Positions 54,519 through 61,922 of a DNA stretch of 64,000 bases are shown piece after piece. A program made the position numbers and the translations under genes. Position 1 is the first letter of the stretch, and each line of letters begins with the position of its first letter. Origin of the DNA: Kribbella flavida DSM 17836 (GTDB lineage: Bacteria; Actinomycetota; Actinomycetes; Propionibacteriales; Kribbellaceae); NCBI RefSeq assembly GCF_000024345.1, contig NC_013729.1, positions 5,084,001 through 5,148,000 on the forward strand, given 5' to 3'. Under the pieces are notes generated by a model. That model ran no database searches, was not told the DNA's origin, and saw nothing but the letters and a program-made list of their open reading frames with translations.

Positions 54519-54526
54519 GCTGGTGG

Positions 54527-55654
54527 TCAGGCGGTGTGCAGGGTCAGCCCGTACGCTCCGAGGATCTCGTTGACCGGCTGGAACCAGGTCTCGCCGCCGC
54601 TGGAGCAGTTGCCCCAACCGCCGGACGTGACGCCCTGGGCCTGGTCACCGGTGATGAACGAACCGCCGGAGTCACCACCCTCGGCGCAGACGCTGGTCTT
54701 GGTCGCGCCGTAGAAGAGCTGGCCGTTGCCGTAGTTCACCGTCTCGTTCTTGGCCCGGATGTGGCCGCAGTGCCAGTGGGTGGTCGACCCGCTGCGGCAG
54801 ACCGACGTACCGACCGGGGCCTCCCAGGAGCCGCGGACGAGCTGGTCGCTGACCTGGCCCCAGCCGAGCACGACCGGCACGGTCCACCAGCCACTGTCGA
54901 CCTGGACCCAGGCGTAGTCGTTGCCGGGGAAGGACGATCCGCGGAAGACACCCTGGGCCGAACCGTCCCAGCCCCGGGTCCGGGCCCCGGCACCCGAGCA
55001 GTGGCCGGCGGTGACGAAGCCGCCGTGCACGGAGAAGCCGATCGAGCAGCGGACGTTGCCGGTGTAGTACGGGTCTCCCCCGACCGTGCCCGCCGCGAAG
55101 GTCCGGGGGGCCTGGGCCGCGACCTCCCGCACGCTCACCGCGCCGGCCTTGGCGACTTTGTCAACGAAGGCATCGACCGCCGCGGAGCGCTTGCCCGCCT
55201 GGACGTTGACCACGACGGTGCCGGTCCTCGGGTCGGCCGACCAGCCGCTCACCGCCGCCGGCACGTTCGTGCCGGCCAGCTTGTCGACGGCCGCCTTGCG
55301 CCGGTCGAGCACCGCCGCGGTCACCGGCACGACGGACGCCTCGGCTCCGGTCGCACGGACCGCGTCGGCCGCGGCCGGCGAGGTCACTCCGACGACCAGC
55401 TTCTGCCGGGCGGCGTCGTACCAGGTGCCGCCGAACGCCGTACCGGCTGCTCGCTGGGCGGCCGGGACCAGCTTCGTCGCCGCGGCCTCGGCCCTGAGCA
55501 GCTCCTTGACCTGCTGCTCGGTCAGACCGAGATCCTTCTGCAGGGCGGCGGTCTGCCGCGGCACCGCGAGCGGCTGCTCGGGGGACGCGGCCATCGCCTG
55601 CGCGGGCACGGCCAGCAGGCTCGCAACCAGCGCGGTGGACACCAAGATCTTCAT
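54527..55654 (-). CDS. Secreted alpha-lytic/streptogrisin-type serine protease
   Basis: 375-residue preproprotein: a signal peptide (residues 1-22), an alpha-lytic-type propeptide to about 190 (LGLTEQQVKELLRAEAAATKL, GTWYDAARQKLVVGV) and an S1 catalytic domain with TAGHC (His218), NDYAW (Asp246) and GGDSGGSF (Ser329). Six Cys in the mature part support disulfides. Expected extracellular proteolysis. The promoter region carries a LacI-type palindrome. Confidence 0.93.
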   Translation of the reverse strand: MKILVSTALVASLLAVPAQAMAASPEQPLAVPRQTAALQKDLGLTEQQVKELLRAEAAATKLVPAAQRAAGTAFGGTWYDAARQKLVVGVTSPAAADAVRATGAEASVVPVTAAVLDRRKAAVDKLAGTNVPAAVSGWSADPRTGTVVVNVQAGKRSAAVDAFVDKVAKAGAVSVREVAAQAPRTFAAGTVGGDPYYTGNVRCSIGFSVHGGFVTAGHCSGAGARTRGWDGSAQGVFRGSSFPGNDYAWVQVDSGWWTVPVVLGWGQVSDQLVRGSWEAPVGTSVCRSGSTTHWHCGHIRAKNETVNYGNGQLFYGATKTSVCAEGGDSGGSFITGDQAQGVTSGGWGNCSSGGETWFQPVNEILGAYGLTLHTA

Positions 55655-55691
55655 GACGGACTCTCCTCACCTAGGGGCGGTTCGGTGCGGT

Positions 55692-55739
55692 GAGAGCGCT
55701 CTCGCGACACAGCGTGGACGATGCGGCACGGGCCGTCAA
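55692..55739 (-). promoter_or_regulatory. Protease promoter with LacI-type operator at +1
   Basis: Minus-strand TTGACG (55739-55734), a 17-nt spacer and CACGCT (55716-55711). The predicted start, near 55704, abuts the perfect 12-bp palindrome GAGAGCGCTCTC (55692-55703), a form typical of LacI-family sites in actinobacteria. A repressor there would block initiation, giving carbon-source control of the protease. No LacI gene lies in the window. Confidence 0.6.
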
Positions 55740-55771
55740 GGGCTCGGCGCTTTCGTTGTCAGAGCAAGCGC

Positions 55772-56410
55772 TTACAGACCGAGGTGCGCCAGCACCGCGA
55801 GGACGCGGCGGTGGCCGGAGTCGGTCGGCGGCAGGTCCAGCTTGAGGAAGACGTTGCCGACGTGCTTGTGCACGGCGCCCTCGCTGATCACCAGCTTGTC
55901 GGCGATCGCCGCGTTGCCCAACCCCTCTGCCATCAGCGCGAGCACCTCGCGCTCGCGCGGGGTCAGCCGGTCCAGCGGGTCGTTCCGCTTCGTCATCAGC
56001 TGGCTGACCACCTCGGGGTCGAGCACCGTGCCGCCCGCGGCGACCCGGCGGACCGCCTCGAGGAACTCGTCCACCCGGGAGACCCGGTCCTTGAGCAGGT
56101 ACCCGACCCCTTCGCTGCCGGAGGCAAGCAACTCGGCGGCGTACACCTCCTCGACGTACTGCGAGAAGACCAGGACCGGCAGCCCGGGCCGGACCCGGCG
56201 GGCCTCGATCGCGGCGCGCAACCCCTCGTCGGTGAACGTCGGCGGCAGCCGGACGTCGACGATCGCGATCTGCGGCGACTGCTCGTCGAGCGCACGGGCG
56301 AACTCGGCGGCGTCACCGGCGACGGCGACCACTTCGAAGCCGGAGTTGCCGAGCAGCAGGCCGAGCCCCTCGGCGAGAATCGGGTTGTCCTCGAGGATCA
56401 CGACCCGCAC
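55772..56410 (-). CDS. NarL/LuxR-family response regulator
   Basis: 212 residues from GTG 56410. The receiver domain has the phospho-acceptor Asp52 in IAIVDVRLPP and the Lys of YLLKDRVSR; the LuxR HTH is LTPREREVLALMAEGLGNAAIADKLVISEGAVHKHVGNVFLKL. Overlaps the kinase gene by 13 bp and works with it. The target is unknown; the adjacent protease is a candidate. Confidence 0.93.
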   Translation of the reverse strand: MRVVILEDNPILAEGLGLLLGNSGFEVVAVAGDAAEFARALDEQSPQIAIVDVRLPPTFTDEGLRAAIEARRVRPGLPVLVFSQYVEEVYAAELLASGSEGVGYLLKDRVSRVDEFLEAVRRVAAGGTVLDPEVVSQLMTKRNDPLDRLTPREREVLALMAEGLGNAAIADKLVISEGAVHKHVGNVFLKLDLPPTDSGHRRVLAVLAHLGL

Positions 56411-57633
56411 GGCAGGATCACCTCGACCGTCGTCGGCCCGCCGATCGGGCTGGTCAATTCCATCCGTCCGTCGATCGCTTCCACCCGGTGAACCATGCCA
56501 CGCAGGCCGCTGCCCCGGCCGAGCAGGTCCGGCTGGTCGCCGACCCGGGCCCCGCCGATGCCGTCGTCGGTGATCGACAGGTACAGCTCCGCCCCTCGGC
56601 GCTCGAGCAGCAGGTCGACCCGGCCGGCCGCCGAGTGCTTGGAGACGTTGGTCAGCGACTCGGCCACCACGAAGTACGCCGCGGCCTCGACCGCCGCGGG
56701 GACCTGGCCGAGGTCACCGACCCGCAGGTCGACCGGGATCGGGCTGCGCGCGGACAGGGCCGACACCGCGCCGGCCAGGCCTCGGTCCTGCAGGATCGGC
56801 GGGTACATGGTCCGCAGTACGCCGCGCAGCTCGGTCATCGCCTGCTCCGCGCCGTCACGGGCGTCGTCGAGGAGCTGAGCGGCCTTCTCCGGGTCGTTGG
56901 CCATCAGTTGCTTGGCGACACCGATCCGCATCGCCAGGGAGACGAGCTGAGCCTGCGTGCCGTCGTGCAGGTCCCGCTCGATGCGGCGCAGCTCGGCACC
57001 GTGCGAGTCAACGGCTCCGGCGCGGCTCTTGGTGAGCTCGTCCACCCGCTGGGCGAGTCTGGCGGTCTCCAACTCGGCCTGGCTCGGCGCGAGCAGTCGG
57101 CGCAGCCCGCGGGCGTATCCACTCGCCACTGCGGGAGTGACCCACCCGAGAAAGGCCAGGCCGACCAGCACCTGCGCCGGTCCGAGGACCAGCGCGTCCA
57201 GCCAGCTGTCCACCGGCACGCCCATCATGGTGAACTCGCCGGGGTCCAGCTGCCACAGGGCGATCCCGATCAGGCCGCCGGGCGCGGCGAACAGAGCGAT
57301 CGTGGCCACGAACAGCCCCGGCACGGTCAGCAGAACCATCGGCAGCAACCACAGGCTGCGTCGTACGGAGCGGTCCTTGGCCAGGGTGACGAAGTCACCC
57401 GGCTTTCGGGTGGCAGCCTTCGGCAGCGGCGGCTCCTCCGGCAGACCGAGGTACCGGCTCGCCTTGGCGCGTTCAGCGTTGGCCAGCTCGACCAGACCCG
57501 CGGTGAGGCCGGGCACCGCCCAGCTCAGCAGCAGGCCGATCGGCGCCGCCGCCAGCAAGGCGATCCCGAGGGCGAACCGCGTGAGCAGGTAGCCGGCGGC
57601 CGTCCAGCCGCGCCGCAGGATCTTCGTGAGCAT
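56398..57633 (-). CDS. Membrane sensor histidine kinase (HisKA_3 type)
   Basis: 411 residues. Four hydrophobic segments in the first 180 residues form a membrane sensor region, then the dimerisation box RRIERDLHDGTQAQL (His223) and an HATPase domain (VVAESLTNVSKHSAAG, DDGIGGA, GRGSGLRGM). Start ATG 57633 has GGAGG upstream. Typical NarX/DesK-like partner of the LuxR-type regulator encoded downstream. Confidence 0.93.
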   Translation of the reverse strand: MLTKILRRGWTAAGYLLTRFALGIALLAAAPIGLLLSWAVPGLTAGLVELANAERAKASRYLGLPEEPPLPKAATRKPGDFVTLAKDRSVRRSLWLLPMVLLTVPGLFVATIALFAAPGGLIGIALWQLDPGEFTMMGVPVDSWLDALVLGPAQVLVGLAFLGWVTPAVASGYARGLRRLLAPSQAELETARLAQRVDELTKSRAGAVDSHGAELRRIERDLHDGTQAQLVSLAMRIGVAKQLMANDPEKAAQLLDDARDGAEQAMTELRGVLRTMYPPILQDRGLAGAVSALSARSPIPVDLRVGDLGQVPAAVEAAAYFVVAESLTNVSKHSAAGRVDLLLERRGAELYLSITDDGIGGARVGDQPDLLGRGSGLRGMVHRVEAIDGRMELTSPIGGPTTVEVILPCGS

Positions 57634-57734
57634 CGTTGTGCCTCCATCGTCGTCAGCACCGATCCTGCGCCAACGGAGACACCTTCGTCGGTACAGCAGG
57701 CTCTACTCTTCCACCGGGCGCCTGCTGGATCCTA

Positions 57735-57768
57735 CCGAGTGCTCCGGGGCCGGCCCCGGAGCACTCGG
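57735..57768 (-). terminator. Perfect 34-bp palindromic terminator
   Basis: CCGAGTGCTCCGGGGCC followed immediately by its complement, 6 nt after the amidase stop. As RNA it forms a 15-bp stem with a 4-nt loop. It lies between the amidase and the downstream kinase gene on the same strand. Confidence 0.85.
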
Positions 57769-57774
57769 CGTCGA

Positions 57775-59142
57775 TCAGGGACAGATCGGAACGCCGGGCA
57801 GCTTGGCGTCCGGGTGGTCGATGTAGATGTTGGTCATGAAGCCGCCCTGGTCACGCAGCTTCGACCACCAGTTGTTGGTGGTGCCCTCGGCGGTCACCGT
57901 GTCGCCCTGCTTCTGGCAGGTGACGTAGACCCGCGTGGGGCCGGCCAGCGTGGTCACGATCGGCGCGCTCAGCCGGGCGTCAGAGCGAACCCGGACCCCG
58001 CTGCCGTAGGTGGTGAAGTTGGACGTCGGCGTGCCGCCGTTCACCAGCTGCATGTAGTAGGTCCAGTTCCAGTTCGGCCCCGGGTCGGTGTGGTCGTTGT
58101 CCGGCAGCTCGTTGTGGCCGCGGATGTGCGCCCGGTCCTTCGGGATGCCGCGCCGGTCGGCGATGCTCCTGGTCAGCGCCGCCGACGAGCGGTACATCGC
58201 GTCGGTGAACCACGACGGCTGGTCGACCCAGCCCTCGTGCTCGATGCCGACCGTGTACGGGTTGGTGCTGCGGGCGTGCCAGGCGGTGTCCTTCTCGGCC
58301 ACCATCTGGGTGACCTGGCCGTCGCTGGAGCGGATCACGTAGTGCGCGCTGACCTGGGACGCCGGGTTCTTGAACCAGCTGATCGTGCCGGTGTACGAGC
58401 CCTGGGTCACGTGGATCACGATCGTGCTGATCGCCGCGGTCCGGCCGACCCGGTAGTTGCTGGTGCTGGCCGGGTTCCAGATCGCGCCCGGGTAGTCCAC
58501 CGCCGCGATCGAGCTCGGCGTCCGGGTGCCGAGCGGAGCGACGTTCGTGTACTTGCCGCGGTCCGGCGTCACCTTCTTCGGCTGGATCGAGACGCCCGCG
58601 GCGCCGACGCCCTGGCCGATGATCCGGTAGACCTCGTCGGTGTAGAGCCGGGCGGTCGGACCGTCGGCCGAGTGCGAGTACTGCGCGACGACGGAGTACC
58701 ACTTGCCGAGGTCCTGGCGGGCGGCCCCGGCCAGGCCCGCGCGGTCGGCGTACGCGTCGAGCACAGCGGCGGCGCCGAGAATGTTCGACCCGGTGTCCTT
58801 GGCGAGCTGCTCGACCGGCAGACCGGTGATCTTGGCCGCTTCGGACAGCGTCGGGTTGACCGGGTTGCTGGCCAGGTGCATGACGCCGTAGCCGTTGGCC
58901 TGGCTGGGCAAACCGTTGTGGCCGTCGAGGTGGGACTCGGCGTAGCCGATGCCGACCAGCAGCTCGCGCGGTACGTCGTACTGGGTGGCCGCGGTCCGGA
59001 AAGCCTCGGCGAGGCTGGGAGCACCGGTCTGCGGCGCCGGCTGGGCGGCGTTGCTGGGCAGTGCGCTGAACGCGAGGGCGCCGGCGGCGGCGACGGCGAG
59101 TACGGCGGTCAATCGGGGGACGCGGGCGGCAGTCTTACCCAT
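57775..59142 (-). CDS. Multidomain peptidoglycan hydrolase: SLT-like, amidase_2 and SH3-like domains
   Basis: 455 residues from ATG 59142 (GGAAGGAA upstream; an in-frame start 10 codons earlier lacks one). A signal peptide runs to about residue 33. Residues 45-170 look lysozyme/transglycosylase-like (LLVGIGYAESHLDG, Glu69, and GYGVMHLA). Residues 225-375 are N-acetylmuramoyl-L-alanine amidase (STIVIHVTQGS, AHYVIRSSDGQVTQMV, HIRGHNELP, HTDPGPNWNW). The last 70 residues are the SH3-like tail shared with the M23 protein at 53681. Confidence 0.85.
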   Translation of the reverse strand: MGKTAARVPRLTAVLAVAAAGALAFSALPSNAAQPAPQTGAPSLAEAFRTAATQYDVPRELLVGIGYAESHLDGHNGLPSQANGYGVMHLASNPVNPTLSEAAKITGLPVEQLAKDTGSNILGAAAVLDAYADRAGLAGAARQDLGKWYSVVAQYSHSADGPTARLYTDEVYRIIGQGVGAAGVSIQPKKVTPDRGKYTNVAPLGTRTPSSIAAVDYPGAIWNPASTSNYRVGRTAAISTIVIHVTQGSYTGTISWFKNPASQVSAHYVIRSSDGQVTQMVAEKDTAWHARSTNPYTVGIEHEGWVDQPSWFTDAMYRSSAALTRSIADRRGIPKDRAHIRGHNELPDNDHTDPGPNWNWTYYMQLVNGGTPTSNFTTYGSGVRVRSDARLSAPIVTTLAGPTRVYVTCQKQGDTVTAEGTTNNWWSKLRDQGGFMTNIYIDHPDAKLPGVPICP

Positions 59143-59222
59143 GGGCGGTTCCTTCCGCTGTGACGTCCGCACGCGCCTCCCGCGACGGACGTCCCACCGA
59201 GGGGCGTCGGCAGGTGCAGCAC

Positions 59223-59289
59223 ACGCTAGGGCAAAATCTTCCGGTCCGACCAGTGGTCAGGTGAATTTTCTCCCGTCACAGCGTGAATT
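59223..59289 (-). promoter_or_regulatory. Possible amidase promoter and upstream direct repeats
   Basis: Minus-strand TAGCGT (59228-59223) with a TGGTCG-like -35 about 18 nt upstream. Further upstream GTGAATT occurs twice, at 59261 and 59283, 22 bp apart. Binding of a regulator is conjectural. Confidence 0.3.
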
Positions 59290-59323
59290 CGCCTGCTCAC
59301 GCAGGCCAGGACGGCTCAGTGCC

Positions 59324-60418
59324 TCAGCCCTTGACGATCCGGCCGCGCAGCACGATCAGCCGCGGGCTGTCCAGCACCGCCGGATCACGGCGCGGATCCT
59401 CGTCGTAGACCACCAGGTCGGCCGGTGCCCCGGGCACCAGCTCCCCCGGTACGCCGAGCCACTCGCGGGCCGCCCAGGACCCGGCCCCGAGCGCCTGCTC
59501 ACCGGTCATCCCGATCTGGGTCAGTGCCTGGATCTCGGCCGCGACCAGACCATGCCCGAGCACACCGCCCGCGTCCGTCCCGGCGTACACCGGGACTCCG
59601 GCCTCGACCGCGTGACGCAGGGTCTCGTGGCGGCGGGCGAACAGGTCCCGCATGTGGGCGGCGTACCGCGGGAACTTCGCCTCGGCTTGGTCGGCGTAGC
59701 CCGGGAAGTTCTCCAGCTGGATGATCGTCGGCACGATGGCGACCCCGCGGGCGGCCATCTCGTCGAGCATCTCCGGCCGTAGCCCGGTCGCGTGCTCCAG
59801 GCAGTCGATGCCGGCAGCCAGCAGGTCCGGCAGGGCGTGCTCGCCGAAGACGTGCGCGGTGACCCGGGCCCCGAGCTCGTGGGCGCGCGCGATCGCGGCG
59901 GTCAGCGCCTCGGCCGGCCAGCAGGGCGTCAGGTCGCCGGCGTCCCGATCGATCCAGTCGCCGACCAGCTTGACCCAGCCGTCCGAGCGGCGGGCCTCCT
60001 GCTCGACGTACGCGACCAGCTCGTCCGGCTCGATCTCCCAGCCGTAGTTGCGCAGGTAGCGCTTGGACCGGGCGAGGTGCCGGCCGGCCCGGATGATCTT
60101 CGGCAGATCCTCGCGGTCGTCGATCCAGCGGGTGTCGGCGGCCGAGCCGGCGTCGCGGACCAGCAGCGCGCCGGCGTCCCGGTCGGCGATCGCCTGCTGC
60201 TCCTGGGTGACCTGGTCGACCGCGCCGTGCTGGTCGAGGCCGATGTGGCAGTGCGCGTCGACCAGGCCCGGCACGATCCAGCCGCCGGTGCTCACCGTAC
60301 TGACGTCAGCAGCGGCGGGCCGGTCGACGACCAGCCCGCCGCTGAGGTGGATTTCCTGCCGCTCGCCGGCCGGCAGCACCGTGCCGACGAGCCTGAGTAC
60401 TCCGGACGCGGTCGTCAT
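59324..60418 (-). CDS. Amidohydrolase-family protein
   Basis: 364 residues from ATG 60418. GGWIVPGLVDAHCHIGLD (metal HxH), WVKLVGDW (Lys position), VTAHVFGEHALPDLLAAGIDCLEHATGL, YAGTDAGGVLGHG (Asp) and PADLVVYDEDPR give the metal-dependent hydrolase barrel. A related gene (Rv2915c) lies next to ffh in mycobacteria, so this is probably part of the ancestral neighbourhood. TACGGT ends 7 nt before the ATG: leaderless start likely. Confidence 0.88.
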   Translation of the reverse strand: MTTASGVLRLVGTVLPAGERQEIHLSGGLVVDRPAAADVSTVSTGGWIVPGLVDAHCHIGLDQHGAVDQVTQEQQAIADRDAGALLVRDAGSAADTRWIDDREDLPKIIRAGRHLARSKRYLRNYGWEIEPDELVAYVEQEARRSDGWVKLVGDWIDRDAGDLTPCWPAEALTAAIARAHELGARVTAHVFGEHALPDLLAAGIDCLEHATGLRPEMLDEMAARGVAIVPTIIQLENFPGYADQAEAKFPRYAAHMRDLFARRHETLRHAVEAGVPVYAGTDAGGVLGHGLVAAEIQALTQIGMTGEQALGAGSWAAREWLGVPGELVPGAPADLVVYDEDPRRDPAVLDSPRLIVLRGRIVKG

Positions 60419-60443
60419 AGAGCCGACCGTAACCGGGATGGCG

Positions 60444-61712
60444 TCAGCCGTGCGACCCGCTGCCCTGGGTGCACGGTGTGGGGTTGCCCTCGCCCGTGCA
60501 GGGCGACCCGGACGGCGTGTCCGACGGGGTCGGGGTGTCGCTCGGCGTCGGCGTCGGGGTGTCCTGCGTCGGCGTCGGCGTCGGGGTGGGCGTCGGGGTG
60601 TCCTCGGTCGGCGTCGGCGTCGACGTCGGCCGGGCCGACGGCGGCGTCCGGGTCGGCCGCGGGGTCGGCCGCTCGGTCGGCGTCGTCTCCTCGATCGGGT
60701 CCGGGATCGACGGCGTCACCTCGACCGGCGTGCTCGGCCCCGGCTTCGGTGTCGCGGTGCCGGTGGTGGGCAAGGTGTCGTCCGGCACCTCGGGGACCTG
60801 GCGCGGGTCGACCTTGCGCTCGGCGTTGCCGGTCGGCTTCGGCGCGGACAGGTTGCCCTTCGCGTTCGGGATCAGGACGGCGCTCTTGCTGTAGACGCGC
60901 ATCCAGCGCAGCACGGTGGCGACGAAGTCCTTGCTGTGCTGGTACCGCAGCAGGGCGGCGACCAGGTCCCGCGGGCGCTTCAGGTCGTCGCCCTCGGAGC
61001 ACAGGTAGACCGCGACCGTGGTGACCGCGTCGTACACGTTGTTCGGGTTGCGGAAGGTGTCACCGTTGCCGTCGGCGCCGAACTCGTTCCAGACGCCGGG
61101 GATGATCTGCATCGGGCCGACGGCCCGGTCCCAGACGCGGTCGGTGTCGTACCGGCCGCGGTCGGTGTCGGGGATCCTGCCCAGGCCGGCCTTGCCGTTC
61201 AGCACCGGGCCGAGCAGCCGGCCGCGGGTGGTGCCGGCCACGTCGACCCGGCCGCCGCTGGCGTGGTTCGACTCGACCTTGCCGATGCCGGCCAGCAGCG
61301 GCCAGGTGAGGCCGCAGTTCGGCCGGACGACGGCGAGGTTCGCGGTGGCGCGGCGGTACGCGGGGAAGACACCGCGCGGGATGCCGTTGACGGCGTTCGG
61401 GCGGCCAGGGCGGACGACCGAACTTCCGTCGGTCGCACCCTGGACGGGCACGTCGGCACGGGCAGGCTTGTCAGATCCGATCCGGCCGTCCACTCCGGGA
61501 CGCTGCGGAACGATCATGGTCAGTTCGTCGAATTCACCGCTGTTCAGTCCGGCTCCAGGCGAAGGAGCGACCGGGCTGTCCGCCGCGAGCTGGCCGGAGG
61601 CACCGGCTCCGCCCGAGGCGACCGTCACGATGGCCCCGACCAGGAGCGGGGCCGTGCACAGTGAAGCGATGATGATTTTGACCCGACGGTTACCACTACG
61701 GGTTAGGCGCAT
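60444..61712 (-). CDS. Secreted lytic transglycosylase with Thr/Pro-rich tail
   Basis: 422 residues. One N-terminal membrane/signal segment, then a MltB-like lysozyme domain: WPLLAGIGKVESNH (catalytic Glu147), RAVGPMQIIPGVWNEFGADGNGD and VYDAVTTVAVYLC. From about residue 310 a low-complexity TPTP-rich tail, ending with two Cys. Paralogue of the next gene upstream. Confidence 0.88.
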   Translation of the reverse strand: MRLTRSGNRRVKIIIASLCTAPLLVGAIVTVASGGAGASGQLAADSPVAPSPGAGLNSGEFDELTMIVPQRPGVDGRIGSDKPARADVPVQGATDGSSVVRPGRPNAVNGIPRGVFPAYRRATANLAVVRPNCGLTWPLLAGIGKVESNHASGGRVDVAGTTRGRLLGPVLNGKAGLGRIPDTDRGRYDTDRVWDRAVGPMQIIPGVWNEFGADGNGDTFRNPNNVYDAVTTVAVYLCSEGDDLKRPRDLVAALLRYQHSKDFVATVLRWMRVYSKSAVLIPNAKGNLSAPKPTGNAERKVDPRQVPEVPDDTLPTTGTATPKPGPSTPVEVTPSIPDPIEETTPTERPTPRPTRTPPSARPTSTPTPTEDTPTPTPTPTPTQDTPTPTPSDTPTPSDTPSGSPCTGEGNPTPCTQGSGSHG

Positions 61713-61737
61713 GATCGGCTCAACGATCGATACGCCA

Positions 61738-61768
61738 GAAAGTTACCGAGGACTGACGGAAAGTTACC
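61738..61768 (-). repeat. Two GGTAACTTTC direct repeats 21 bp apart
   Basis: Plus-strand GAAAGTTACC at 61738-61747 and again at 61759-61768, centre-to-centre 21 bp (two helical turns), 26 nt upstream of the ATG of the 60444-61712 gene. The placement resembles tandem activator or repressor sites. The rest of the 210-nt gap 61713-61922 shows nothing recognised. Confidence 0.5.
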
Positions 61769-61922
61769 TGAGCCGATAGCACCCTTGCCGCAGGCCCTTG
61801 GTCGGGGCGGGAGACGGGCTGTGCGCCCCTGGTACGCCGGGCGGGGATGGTTGCCTGGGTCCCGTACGACGGGCTGCCAGGCGGCGTCGTACGGCTCAGC
61901 CGAGTGCTTTTGGTTGCTCAGC

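Noticed and set aside
55766..55773. AAGCGCTT palindrome as a second LacI-type site
   Set aside because: Only 8 bp, overlaps the stop codon of the response regulator and is not placed at a promoter.
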